Source of the DNA: Candidatus Aminicenantota bacterium
GTDB lineage: Bacteria; Acidobacteriota; Aminicenantia; Aminicenantales; Aminicenantaceae
Reading direction: 5' to 3'
Assembly: GCA_014727835.1 (NCBI GenBank)
Contig: WJMT01000100.1
Location: forward strand, 1 to 44,267
DNA length: 44,267 bases
Made by a program: the position numbers and the translations under genes. Shown piece by piece: positions 16,754 through 25,151 of this stretch (position 1 is the stretch's first letter; every line of letters starts with the position of its first letter). Under the pieces are notes generated by a model, which saw only the letters and a list, made by a program, of their open reading frames with translations, was not told where the DNA came from and made no database searches.

Positions 16754-19700
16754 ATGAAAAAAAATGTATTATTTTCTATCTTCATCTTGATTTTTTTGAT
16801 ATCTTTTTCTGCAGGTTATTCCTGGACTTCTGATAATTCCCTCTTCTTCAAAGATCTCAAATACCGGTGTGTGGGGCCCTCCAGAGGAGGCCGCGTCACA
16901 GCGGTCACAGGCGTGGCATCAAAACCAGCCACCTTTTATATGGGAAGTACCGGAGGAGGAGTGTGGAAGACCACAGACTACGGTCAGAGCTGGGTTAATA
17001 TTTCAGACGGATACCTGGAAACCGGATCCATCGGAGCCATCCGGGTGGCCCCCTCCAATCCTGACATCATCTATGCGGGGACCGGCTCAGACGGGATCCG
17101 GAGCAATGTCATCACCGGACGCGGTGTGTACAAGTCCACAGATGAAGGGAAAACCTGGAAGTTCACAGGACTGAGGCAGGCCGGACAGATCGGCGCTGTG
17201 GAGATCCATCCCCAAAATCCGGATATCGCTTTTGCAGCAGCTCTGGGCCATGCGTTTGGACCCAATCCGGTCCGGGGCGTTTTCCGCACCAAAGACGGCG
17301 GCCAGACCTGGGAAAAAGTCCTTTTTGTCTCTGAAAAAACAGGAGCCATTGACTTGGAGCTGGCCCCTGATAACCCGGATGAGATCTATGCCAGCCTGTG
17401 GCGTGGCGAGAGGAAACCCTGGACTATTATCAGCGGAGGCGAAGAAGGCGGGATTTACAAGTCCTCTGACGGCGGTGACACCTGGATCAAGCTCGCAAAC
17501 GGACTCCCTCAGGGACTGGTGGGAAAAAGCGACCTGGCAGTCACACCCGCTGATCCTGATTTTGTTTTTGTTCTTATAGAAGCGCTTCCCGGAGGAGGTG
17601 TTTATCTCTCCAAAGACCGGGGAGAGAGCTTTGAGCAAATCTCCACTAAAAAAGAGCTTCTGGACCGGCCTTTTTACTACACCAATATTGATGTCGATCC
17701 CACAGACAGCGACATCCTGTATGTCAACTCCACTCGCTTTTTTAAATCCACTGACGGGGGCAAAACCTGGACCCGGTATTCCACCCCTCACGGGGACAAT
17801 CATGATATGTGGATCAATCCCCGCAATCCCGAACTTTTCATTCAGTCCAATGACGGAGGCGCCAACATCACCCGGGACGGCGGTGAAACCTGGTCCACTC
17901 AGCATAACCAGCCCACAGCCGAACTCTACCAGGTGAATGTGGATGACCAGTTCCCCTACTGGCTTTATGCCGGACAGCAGGACAATTCCACCATTGCGGT
18001 TCCCAGCCTTCCTCCCTACACCTCCCCTACAGGAGCCTCAGGTTTCTGGCTCTCGGTGGGAGGGTGTGAGACAGGCCCGGCTGTTCCCAAGCCCGGGAAT
18101 CCGGATATTGTCTATGCCAACTGCAAAGGACGCTTTGGAAGGTACAACAAAAAAACAGGACAGGAAAAGAGGTACTATGTGGGCGCCCAGTACATGTACG
18201 GACACAATCCCAAAGACTTGAAATATAGGTTCCAGAGGGTCTCCCCCATTCATATCTCCCCTCATGATCCTGATGTGGTGTATTTTGCCTCCCAGTTCCT
18301 TCACCGGACCACAGACGAAGGCGTGACCTGGGAGACCATCTCCCCGGATCTCACTGCCTTCGAGCCATCCAAACAGGTCATCTCCGGCACTCCCATCACC
18401 CGGGATATCACCGGTGAGGAATTCTACAGCACCATTTATGCGGTCCAGGAATCGCCTTTGGAAAAAGGAGTCATCTGGGTGGGAGCCAATGACGGCCCCA
18501 TTCACCTAACCCGAGATAACGGGAAGACCTGGAGGGAAGTGACTCCCCCGGATCTGGGCTCTGGAGCAAGGGTTCAGACCATTGAAGCCTCCCCTCACAG
18601 ACCTGGAAAAGCCTATGCCGCGGTTTACCGGTATCTTCTGGATGACTGGGAACCCTATGTTTATAAAACCAAAGATTACGGAAAATCCTGGACTCGCCTG
18701 ACCAATGGAGAAAACGGGATTCCTGTGGATTATCCCACCCGAGTGGTCCGTGAAGACCCCAACAGGGAAGGACTCCTGTTTGTGGGAACTGAGTTCGGCA
18801 TGTTCATCTCTTTTGATGACGGGAAGAACTGGCAGCCTTTTCAGCTCAATCTTCCGGCCACTCCGGTCACAGACATCAAAATCCACCGTCAAGATTTGGT
18901 GCTCTCCACTATGGGCCGGTCTTTCTGGATTTTGGATGACCTCACCCCCCTTTACCAGATGGATGAACAGACCAGACAGACCCCTTATGTGCTTTTCAAA
19001 CCGCGAGATGCATATCGGATGCACTACTGGTCCTGGAGGCGCTCTTCCGCAGATCCTGAGTACAAACCTGCAGGCGTTTTCATCAACTATTATCTTGCCG
19101 AAGAAATATCCAAGGATATCAAACTGGAAATCCTGGACGAACAAGAAAAGGTGATCCGCACATTTATCGGGCGGAAAAACAAGCCCGAACAAAAATCTCT
19201 CCATCCTGAATCCTGGGATTTATCTGAACTTCATCTGGAACAAAAAGGCGAATCCCGACTTCCCCAAACCCAAGGAATGCACCGGTTTCTCTGGGATCTG
19301 AGACACACAAGCGGGTGGCAGCCCTCTGATCAAGGAAGAGGACGAAGAGGGTATGGAGGAGGCCCTATGGCGGCTGCAGGTGCTTATCAAGCCAAACTCA
19401 CCATCGGTGATTGGAGCGGAAGCCAGGAATTTGAAGTGAGACTCGACCCAAGAGTGATTAAAGACGGAGTCACACCGGAATCCATCCAGGAACTCGACAA
19501 ATTGAGTCTTGAAATCAGAGACACTTTGAGTTTGGCCCGTCTGGCTGCTTTTAGAGTGGAAAAAGCTCTCCAGAAACTCACTGATAAAAACAAACAAGCC
19601 GATCTCCAAACCGATCAGGCCCAGGACCTTAAAGAAAAACTCCTTCACATCCAGAAAAAACTGGTGACCCGCGATGATATCCGCTATCCCCAGCCCATGC

Positions 19701-19861
19701 TTATTGCCCAGATTCAGTATCTGTACTCCATGCTCAATCGCGCTGACCAAAAACCCGGAAAAGACGCCTATGAACGCCACAAGGAGCTTCAGTCCCAATT
19801 GAACCAGTACTTATCAGAAATCAAACCGATCTTGATAGAAGCAGAAAAACTGAATCAGTAA
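16754..19861 (+). CDS. Secreted sortilin/BNR-repeat beta-propeller protein
   Basis: A 1035-residue exported protein. GAGGT lies 6 bases before ATG, and a signal peptide follows (FSIFILIFLISFSAGYSW). At least ten Asp-box (BNR) motifs of the form S/T-x-D-x-G-x-T/S-W recur: WKTTDYGQSW, YKSTDEGKTW, FRTKDGGQTW, YKSSDGGDTW, FKSTDGGKTW, NITRDGGETW, HRTTDEGVTW, HLTRDNGKTW, YKTKDYGKSW and FISFDDGKNW. These build two VPS10/sortilin-like propellers across residues about 35-720. The last 300 residues hold a beta-rich domain and then a helical region rich in Lys, Gln and Leu. Such proteins are often labelled glycosyl hydrolase, but no sialidase catalytic set is evident, so binding or protein processing is as likely. 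It probably acts outside with the S9 peptidase. Confidence 0.88.
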   Translation: MKKNVLFSIFILIFLISFSAGYSWTSDNSLFFKDLKYRCVGPSRGGRVTAVTGVASKPATFYMGSTGGGVWKTTDYGQSWVNISDGYLETGSIGAIRVAPSNPDIIYAGTGSDGIRSNVITGRGVYKSTDEGKTWKFTGLRQAGQIGAVEIHPQNPDIAFAAALGHAFGPNPVRGVFRTKDGGQTWEKVLFVSEKTGAIDLELAPDNPDEIYASLWRGERKPWTIISGGEEGGIYKSSDGGDTWIKLANGLPQGLVGKSDLAVTPADPDFVFVLIEALPGGGVYLSKDRGESFEQISTKKELLDRPFYYTNIDVDPTDSDILYVNSTRFFKSTDGGKTWTRYSTPHGDNHDMWINPRNPELFIQSNDGGANITRDGGETWSTQHNQPTAELYQVNVDDQFPYWLYAGQQDNSTIAVPSLPPYTSPTGASGFWLSVGGCETGPAVPKPGNPDIVYANCKGRFGRYNKKTGQEKRYYVGAQYMYGHNPKDLKYRFQRVSPIHISPHDPDVVYFASQFLHRTTDEGVTWETISPDLTAFEPSKQVISGTPITRDITGEEFYSTIYAVQESPLEKGVIWVGANDGPIHLTRDNGKTWREVTPPDLGSGARVQTIEASPHRPGKAYAAVYRYLLDDWEPYVYKTKDYGKSWTRLTNGENGIPVDYPTRVVREDPNREGLLFVGTEFGMFISFDDGKNWQPFQLNLPATPVTDIKIHRQDLVLSTMGRSFWILDDLTPLYQMDEQTRQTPYVLFKPRDAYRMHYWSWRRSSADPEYKPAGVFINYYLAEEISKDIKLEILDEQEKVIRTFIGRKNKPEQKSLHPESWDLSELHLEQKGESRLPQTQGMHRFLWDLRHTSGWQPSDQGRGRRGYGGGPMAAAGAYQAKLTIGDWSGSQEFEVRLDPRVIKDGVTPESIQELDKLSLEIRDTLSLARLAAFRVEKALQKLTDKNKQADLQTDQAQDLKEKLLHIQKKLVTRDDIRYPQPMLIAQIQYLYSMLNRADQKPGKDAYERHKELQSQLNQYLSEIKPILIEAEKLNQ

Positions 19862-19920
19862 AAAGGAAGGGGTCGCACCGCATCGCGCTTTAAGAGTACT
19901 ATTAAGAGTTTGACAAATAA

Positions 19921-19948
19921 GGATGACGTTATGGCGAGGATGTCATCC
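19921..19948. other. Hairpin in the gap after the BNR gene
   Basis: GGATGAC (19921-19927) and GTCATCC (19942-19948) are perfect inverted arms with a 14-nt loop, 60 bases past the BNR gene stop. A 14-bp AT palindrome (around 19955-19968) follows. There is no U-tract. It may mark the end of the upstream transcript or the edge of the accessory patch. The rest of the 203-base gap shows nothing recognisable. Confidence 0.3.
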
Positions 19949-20064
19949 AGTTTAATATCATATGATATCTGACAAGACTCAAGTCCTAGTTTTCCCTATT
20001 GCTTTGCCATCACAAAATTAGTGTATTAGAGCGATCATTATTAAAATGATAGAATAGAGAAATT

Positions 20065-20286
20065 ATGAACGATGTCATAAAGAAATGCAAAACAGCTCTT
20101 CAAAAGCATTACAAGGGCCGATTTAAGGGCTTGCTTCTTTATGGCTCCAAAGCACGTGATCAGGCAGAAATCTCAAGTGACATTGACATGCTGGTATTGT
20201 TAACTCAGGCTGTTATAAGCACCGATTATCGAGAATATCCAAAAGAGACATTTTGGCTCAGCTTTAATGGAGAAACAGCTTCTTAG
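20065..20286 (+). pseudogene. Broken MntA-type nucleotidyltransferase
   Basis: The first 48 or so codons encode the N-terminal half of a minimal nucleotidyltransferase: helix KKCKTALQKHYKGRFKGLLL, then YGSKARDQAEISSDIDMLVL with the GS and DxD metal/nucleotide motif. Intact relatives run about 100-140 residues and act as antitoxins to HEPN toxins (MntA/HepT). Here the reading becomes unlike the family after about residue 50 and stops at 73. A family-like fragment (YRSFSLEEK) appears in another frame near 20295-20325, which suggests frameshift decay. No HEPN partner is present. It may still yield a short peptide, but an active enzyme is unlikely. Confidence 0.6.
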
Positions 20287-20348
20287 CTGTCATATACCGT
20301 TCTTTTTCATTGGAAGAAAAATGAATATATTGTTATAATACAAGCGAT

Positions 20349-20618
20349 ATGAATCATTTAGAAGCTGTTTTCTGGGATTATCCTCAATTAAAAAGTGAAA
20401 AAAATCTGAAAAAATTTATAAAAAAAAACAAAAAATCTGAAAAAATTTATACTTGGATGCTGAGAAGATTTTTGGAGAACGCCCGGGTTGTGGATACTTT
20501 TGAGTACTTTTCCCTCCAGGAAATTGCTGACATATTGCCTGAAATCAAATTGAGTCCTTATTCCAGAAAAAAGTGGAAAAGAATCATTGAAGTCTATGGA
20601 AAAACCAAAAGAAAATAA
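20349..20618 (+). CDS. Putative antitoxin of an AbiE-like pair (DUF6922-like)
   Basis: An 89-residue, Lys-rich protein starting MNHLEAVFWDYPQ. The opening FWD followed by an alpha-helical body resembles small proteins encoded just ahead of AbiEii-type toxins (DUF6922-like), some of which are thought to be antitoxins. It ends with a basic segment (YSRKKWKRIIEVYGKTKRK) that could bind DNA or RNA. The gene overlaps the downstream toxin-like gene by 23 bases in another frame. A 22-bp direct repeat and a nine-A run lie inside it (20399-20451), so its reading frame is prone to slippage. The antitoxin role is inferred from context. Confidence 0.55.
   Translation: MNHLEAVFWDYPQLKSEKNLKKFIKKNKKSEKIYTWMLRRFLENARVVDTFEYFSLQEIADILPEIKLSPYSRKKWKRIIEVYGKTKRK
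20399..20451 (+). repeat. 22-bp direct repeat inside the putative antitoxin gene
   Basis: Two identical 22-base copies (20399-20420 and 20430-20451) with core AAAATCTG-A6-TTTATA lie 31 bases apart start to start, with a nine-A run (20420-20428) between them. Because 31 is not a multiple of three, loss or gain of one unit shifts the reading frame. Confidence 0.85.
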
Positions 20619-21288
20619 AAACTGCTATGCATCTCCTGTTCAGAGAGAAATACTTCTTAGACTTATAACTCATCCCACTATCAGAGAATCCTTTTTTTTA
20701 ACAGGAGGTACAGCTTTATCTGCTTTTTATCTTTACCATAGAGTCTCAGATGATTTAGATTTATTCTCGTTACAATCAACAGACTTTTCTGAAATTGACT
20801 TTTGGATAAGATCCTCTTGGAAAGGCACCTGTTCAAAAATCAAGCAAGGTCCTGATTTTTTATCTTTTCTCATTGAGGGAACCAAAGTCGACTTTGTTAT
20901 CGACGATCTTTCAAACAAAAAAAACAGGGAAAGAGTGGAGTTTGAAAAGGACCAAAGCCTCTTAATTGATAATATAGATAACATCGCCTCTAACAAATTG
21001 AGCTGTATTGTGAGCAGAACCGAACCAAAGGATTTCATTGATACTTATTTTCTATTTGATAATTATCCGGATTTGAATAAAGAAGAGATCTACAAGAACG
21101 CCAAATCTAAAGACGCTATTTTCGATGATCCGCCAACCGCAGCCTTTCAGTTAGAGGAAGGGATTTCATTCATTAAGGAGAATCCCTCTCTCATGCCTGA
21201 GTTAAAGAGAGAAGTGAATATCAAAGACGTTATTCAATTTTTTGAAGATCTCCTTGAATGGATGTATGCCCAATTTGAAGTGAAGTGA
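20596..21288 (+). CDS. AbiEii/AbiGii-like nucleotidyltransferase toxin
   Basis: A 230-residue protein from ATG 20596; an in-frame TTG lies three codons upstream. It has the AbiEii/DUF1814 nucleotidyltransferase signature. A helix (SPVQREILLRLITHPTIRES) leads to FFLTGGTALSAFYLYHRVSD and DLDLFS, supplying the GG/T-A-L loop and the DxD acidic pair. KVDFVIDDL supplies the third acidic position, and a helical region follows with the typical KDFIDTYFL motif. Family members transfer nucleotides and stall growth; AbiE pairs can act in phage defence. The overlap with the upstream small gene implies co-translation. It lies 38 bases before a convergent tRNA-Thr. Whether it is still active is unknown, but the frame is intact. 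Confidence 0.82.
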   Translation: MEKPKENKNCYASPVQREILLRLITHPTIRESFFLTGGTALSAFYLYHRVSDDLDLFSLQSTDFSEIDFWIRSSWKGTCSKIKQGPDFLSFLIEGTKVDFVIDDLSNKKNRERVEFEKDQSLLIDNIDNIASNKLSCIVSRTEPKDFIDTYFLFDNYPDLNKEEIYKNAKSKDAIFDDPPTAAFQLEEGISFIKENPSLMPELKREVNIKDVIQFFEDLLEWMYAQFEVK

Positions 21289-21326
21289 TACGTTATGAAA
21301 AATTGATCTCTCATAAGATAAAAAAG

Positions 21327-21398
<72 letters not shown>

Positions 21399-21662
21399 TT
21401 TATCATTCATAAAATATGTATGCATTACCATACAAATTTATCATGATCAACTCTAGTTGCAATCCTTTATCACATAAAAATATATTTATGACTCGGTTTC
21501 ATGTCTCGTGCCTCGCATCTGCAGCAAACTCAATTCGTGAATCATAACGCCTATGGCCTCATTATTCATTGTTGTGTTGACAAAGCTTTATATTTCTATA
21601 GAATCTTCACTTTAAGTGTATTTTATCTGTAATCTGCGGTCAAGAACTGGTGAACTGAAAAC
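21399..21662. other. 264-base gap between tRNA-Thr and smc
   Basis: This AT-rich stretch separates the minus-strand tRNA-Thr from smc and should contain both promoters. I find no convincing -35/-10 pair, hairpin or open frame. A TTGCAA and a TTGATC on the minus strand are possible -35 boxes for the tRNA. Confidence 0.4.
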
Positions 21663-24600
21663 ATGATCATTAAAAAGCTGGAACTGCAGGGATTCAAGTC
21701 TTTTCCTGAGAAAACAAAACTGATCTTCCATCCCGGCATCACCTGCATTATCGGTCCTAACGGAACCGGGAAAAGCAACCTGGTGGATGCCCTGCTCTGG
21801 GTCCTCAGAGGAGGCCGGATCAAAGCCCTGAGAGGAGAACGGAGCGGAGATGTCATCTTCAACGGCAATGAAAAAAAAGCTCCGGTCAGCATGGCAGATG
21901 TGAATCTGTATTTGGGGAATGAGGACAAAGACATGAAGGTCAATCACAGGGTGTTCCGCTCCGGGGAAAGCGAATACAGGATGGACGGGAAAAGAGTCCG
22001 TCTCAAAGATATCCAGGATACCCTGTGGAAAGAATCCATTGGCGAGACCAACTATTTTGTGATCGAGCAGGGCAGCATCGGCGCTTTTCTCTCCTCCAAA
22101 CCCATGGAAAAAAGATCCCTATTAGAAGAAGCCGCAGGCACAGCTTTTTACAAGGAGAAAAAGCGCCAGGCAGAGAACAAACTGGAGAACACTGAACAGA
22201 ACCTGTTGAGACTTGAAGACATCATCGGAGAAGTGAGCAAAGCTAAAAATTCACTTCAGCGCCAGGCGAGAGAAGCCCGAAGATACCGGAAATTGAGAGA
22301 ACAGTCGCGGGAACTGACCCTGCAGCTTTACCGGAAAAAACTGCACCGCTTCGAGGATCAGCATAAACAAGTGAATGAAAACTATCAAAAACATTTGGAT
22401 ATTGAGAGAGGCTTTTTAAACCGGCTCAAGACCGGAGAAAAGGAACTGGCTGATATCAGGAAAAAAGTCTGGATGTCGGAAAAAGGCCTGGATGAAGAAA
22501 AGGAACAGCTTTATTCCTTGAAATCCCAGTATTCCAAACTGGAGTCAGACCAGGACAGAGAAGCCAAGAGAATCGACTATTTTGAAGAAAAAAAACAAAA
22601 AGCAAAACAAGAACTCAAAGAACTTCAGCAGGAACAAGAGGACCTGAAAAACCTTCAAACAGAATCTGAACAGTCACTCCGGAATTATCAAAAAGAACTG
22701 GAACACAAACAGGACCGCCTAAAAAAAGCTGAAAAATCAAACCGGATGTTTCAGAAAAAACTGGATGAAAAAGAAAAACTCATCCAGAATCTGAGGGACC
22801 AATATTATCAAAAGATATCCTCTCACACAGAGGTCAAAAACAATGAGGCCAAGCTGGAAAAAGAGATCGAACTGATTCAAAAACAGATGGATAAAATCGA
22901 TTCTGAATTGAACTCAGAAGTCCAAAACCTGTCCGAGGTCAAAACCGAAATCAATCAAGCTAAAAACAAGATGACACAGACTCAAAAGACAGTGGACCAA
23001 AACACTCAGGAACTGGACCAACAGCAGGATGCTGTGACAAAAACATCCCGGTCCATGGAACAGCTGGAGAATCAAATCACAGCTCTCAGCCAGCAAAAAG
23101 CAGAACACTCCCATCATCTGAAATCTCTGGAAAAACTGATGCACCAGGAAAAAGAATCCCTGCAAATCCCAGAACTTCAGGATTCTTTACAGATGCTGGC
23201 TGACCATATGGACTCTGATGAAAAGGATGCCCTGCTGGTGGATGTCTTTTACAAACAGGAAGCCAAATCATTTCTGATCAAACCAAAGGATTTCATCCAG
23301 CACTTATCCAAAGGCCGCCTGAAGGGACATTTTCTCCTGCTTGCTCCGGAAGAAAAAAAACAGAAAGACCCGGATATCCGGAATGAGCCTCAGGCACTGG
23401 GACTTCTCAAAGCAAAGATCAAAGCAAAACCAACAGTCAAACCCTACCTGACCTTTGTTCCTGAAGCTGTGATTGTGAAAGACCTGAAAGATGCGGTTGA
23501 TCTCTGGATCCAGCATCCGGAATGGAACTTCATCACTCCACAGGGAGATGTGCTTCTCTCCTCAGGACTGGTCAAATCCGGAGAGAAAAAAGAAGGACTT
23601 TTTGCCCTGAGCAAAGAGACCAAGGCAGCCGTCCAAAAAATAAAGACAATCGAGGATCAAATCAAACCCCTGGAATCACAGCTTAAAGAGCAGACAGAAG
23701 AAAAAGAGAACCTGGAGCAAAGCATCACCCGCACTCGGTCCCATATTTCCAAGCAACAGCAGAGTCATGATGATCTGACAAAAGATGTGGATTTTGCCGA
23801 AGAACGAAAGAAAAACATTGAATCAAAGGTTGGTCTTCTCAGGCACGAAAAGCAAAAACTAAAACATGAACAAACAGGGATGGCCAAGCAGAAGAACGAC
23901 CTCGGTCTCAAGATCCAGACCATGGATGAACGGATCCAGACCCTAAAAACCACCATCCAGCAGGAAGAAAAGAACCAGGAGACTTTGAAAACCAAAAGAG
24001 AACAGGAAAACCAGGAATATTATGAAATCAAAACAGAAATCGATGTTTTATCAGAGAAAAGAAACAGCATCACTCACCAAAACAAAAAAACCGAACAGAG
24101 GATCCACATCATTGACAAAAAGCTTAAAAGTCTTGAACAAGACATCCGGGAATCCGATAAGGAGAAACAACATCTCAAAGAAAAAATTACCCTTATAAAA
24201 GACCAGTTGAAAACCCTGGAGCAGACAAAATCAAAAAACGAATCGGCTTTAACTGACGAAGAAGAGAAACTCCATGAGATCGAAAAACAGCTGTCTGCCA
24301 AAGAAGAAAAAATCAAGGATTTGAGAGAAGAGGCTGAACATGCTAAGGAAAACCGAATCAAATGGGAGATCAAAAAAGCTGAAAAAGAAAGAGACCTTAT
24401 CAATTGTGAAGAGACCTGCTGGCAGGAACTGAAAAAAACTCCGGACGAAGTGAAAAAAGAAACCTCTCTTCCCAAACAAAGCAAAGAAGACCTGGAGCAG
24501 TCTCTTGCCGAGAGCAAAGAAAAACTGGAAAAAATCGGATCCGTGAATCTGATGGCTGAAGAGGAATACAACAGTCAGAAAAAAAGATATGATTTTCTCA

Positions 24601-25151
24601 TTGAGCAGAGACAGGACCTGCGGGAATCCATCCAGTCCACTGAAAAGGCCATTCAAAAAATCGACCAGGAAAGCAAATCCCAGTTTCTCAAAGCCCTGAT
24701 TCAGGTGAATCAGAACTTTCAGGACGTCTTCTCTCTGCTTTTTGAAGGAGGCAATGCCCAGATCAAGCTGTCAGATGAAGACGATCCTTTAGAGAGCGGA
24801 TTGGACATCATTGCCCAGCCGCCCGGCAAAAAAGTCAAAAACCTCTCCCTTCTCTCAGGAGGGGAAAAAACTTTGACCAGCCTGGCCTTCTTTTTTGCTC
24901 TGTTCCGGTACAAGCCCGCTCCCTTCTGCATTCTGGATGAAGTGGACGCGGCCCTGGATGAGACCAATCTGGACCGGTTTTTAAACCTGATGAAAGAAAT
25001 CAAAAACCAGACCCAGTTCATTATCATCACCCATAACTTCAAGACCATGGAAGTGGCGGACTATATCTACGGAACTGCCATGACTGAACCCAACATCACA
25101 GACATGTATTCTGTGAGACTCAAAGGCAAAAAAATCGTGAAGGATTCATAG
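21663..25151 (+). CDS. smc: Chromosome segregation ATPase SMC
   Basis: A 1162-residue SMC protein. The N-terminal head has Walker A GPNGTGKSN (31-39) and the Q-loop region (VIEQGSIGAFLSSKPMEKR). Two very long coiled coils (about 165-490 and 640-1000) flank a hinge (about 495-640). The C-terminal head has the signature LLSGGEKTLTSLAFFFALF and Walker B FCILDEVDAALDE. SMC dimers, normally with ScpA and ScpB, load at parS sites and extrude DNA loops to organise and segregate chromosomes. ScpA/B genes are not in the window. The hinge ends in GDVLLSSGLVKSG, not the usual glycine-rich motif, so it is diverged. The 3-prime end overlaps the convergent radical SAM gene by 6 bases. Confidence 0.95.
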   Translation: MIIKKLELQGFKSFPEKTKLIFHPGITCIIGPNGTGKSNLVDALLWVLRGGRIKALRGERSGDVIFNGNEKKAPVSMADVNLYLGNEDKDMKVNHRVFRSGESEYRMDGKRVRLKDIQDTLWKESIGETNYFVIEQGSIGAFLSSKPMEKRSLLEEAAGTAFYKEKKRQAENKLENTEQNLLRLEDIIGEVSKAKNSLQRQAREARRYRKLREQSRELTLQLYRKKLHRFEDQHKQVNENYQKHLDIERGFLNRLKTGEKELADIRKKVWMSEKGLDEEKEQLYSLKSQYSKLESDQDREAKRIDYFEEKKQKAKQELKELQQEQEDLKNLQTESEQSLRNYQKELEHKQDRLKKAEKSNRMFQKKLDEKEKLIQNLRDQYYQKISSHTEVKNNEAKLEKEIELIQKQMDKIDSELNSEVQNLSEVKTEINQAKNKMTQTQKTVDQNTQELDQQQDAVTKTSRSMEQLENQITALSQQKAEHSHHLKSLEKLMHQEKESLQIPELQDSLQMLADHMDSDEKDALLVDVFYKQEAKSFLIKPKDFIQHLSKGRLKGHFLLLAPEEKKQKDPDIRNEPQALGLLKAKIKAKPTVKPYLTFVPEAVIVKDLKDAVDLWIQHPEWNFITPQGDVLLSSGLVKSGEKKEGLFALSKETKAAVQKIKTIEDQIKPLESQLKEQTEEKENLEQSITRTRSHISKQQQSHDDLTKDVDFAEERKKNIESKVGLLRHEKQKLKHEQTGMAKQKNDLGLKIQTMDERIQTLKTTIQQEEKNQETLKTKREQENQEYYEIKTEIDVLSEKRNSITHQNKKTEQRIHIIDKKLKSLEQDIRESDKEKQHLKEKITLIKDQLKTLEQTKSKNESALTDEEEKLHEIEKQLSAKEEKIKDLREEAEHAKENRIKWEIKKAEKERDLINCEETCWQELKKTPDEVKKETSLPKQSKEDLEQSLAESKEKLEKIGSVNLMAEEEYNSQKKRYDFLIEQRQDLRESIQSTEKAIQKIDQESKSQFLKALIQVNQNFQDVFSLLFEGGNAQIKLSDEDDPLESGLDIIAQPPGKKVKNLSLLSGGEKTLTSLAFFFALFRYKPAPFCILDEVDAALDETNLDRFLNLMKEIKNQTQFIIITHNFKTMEVADYIYGTAMTEPNITDMYSVRLKGKKIVKDS

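Noticed and set aside
20720..21040. Minus-strand frame within the AbiEii-like gene
   Set aside because: It is antisense to a gene with clear family motifs and has no recognisable sequence.
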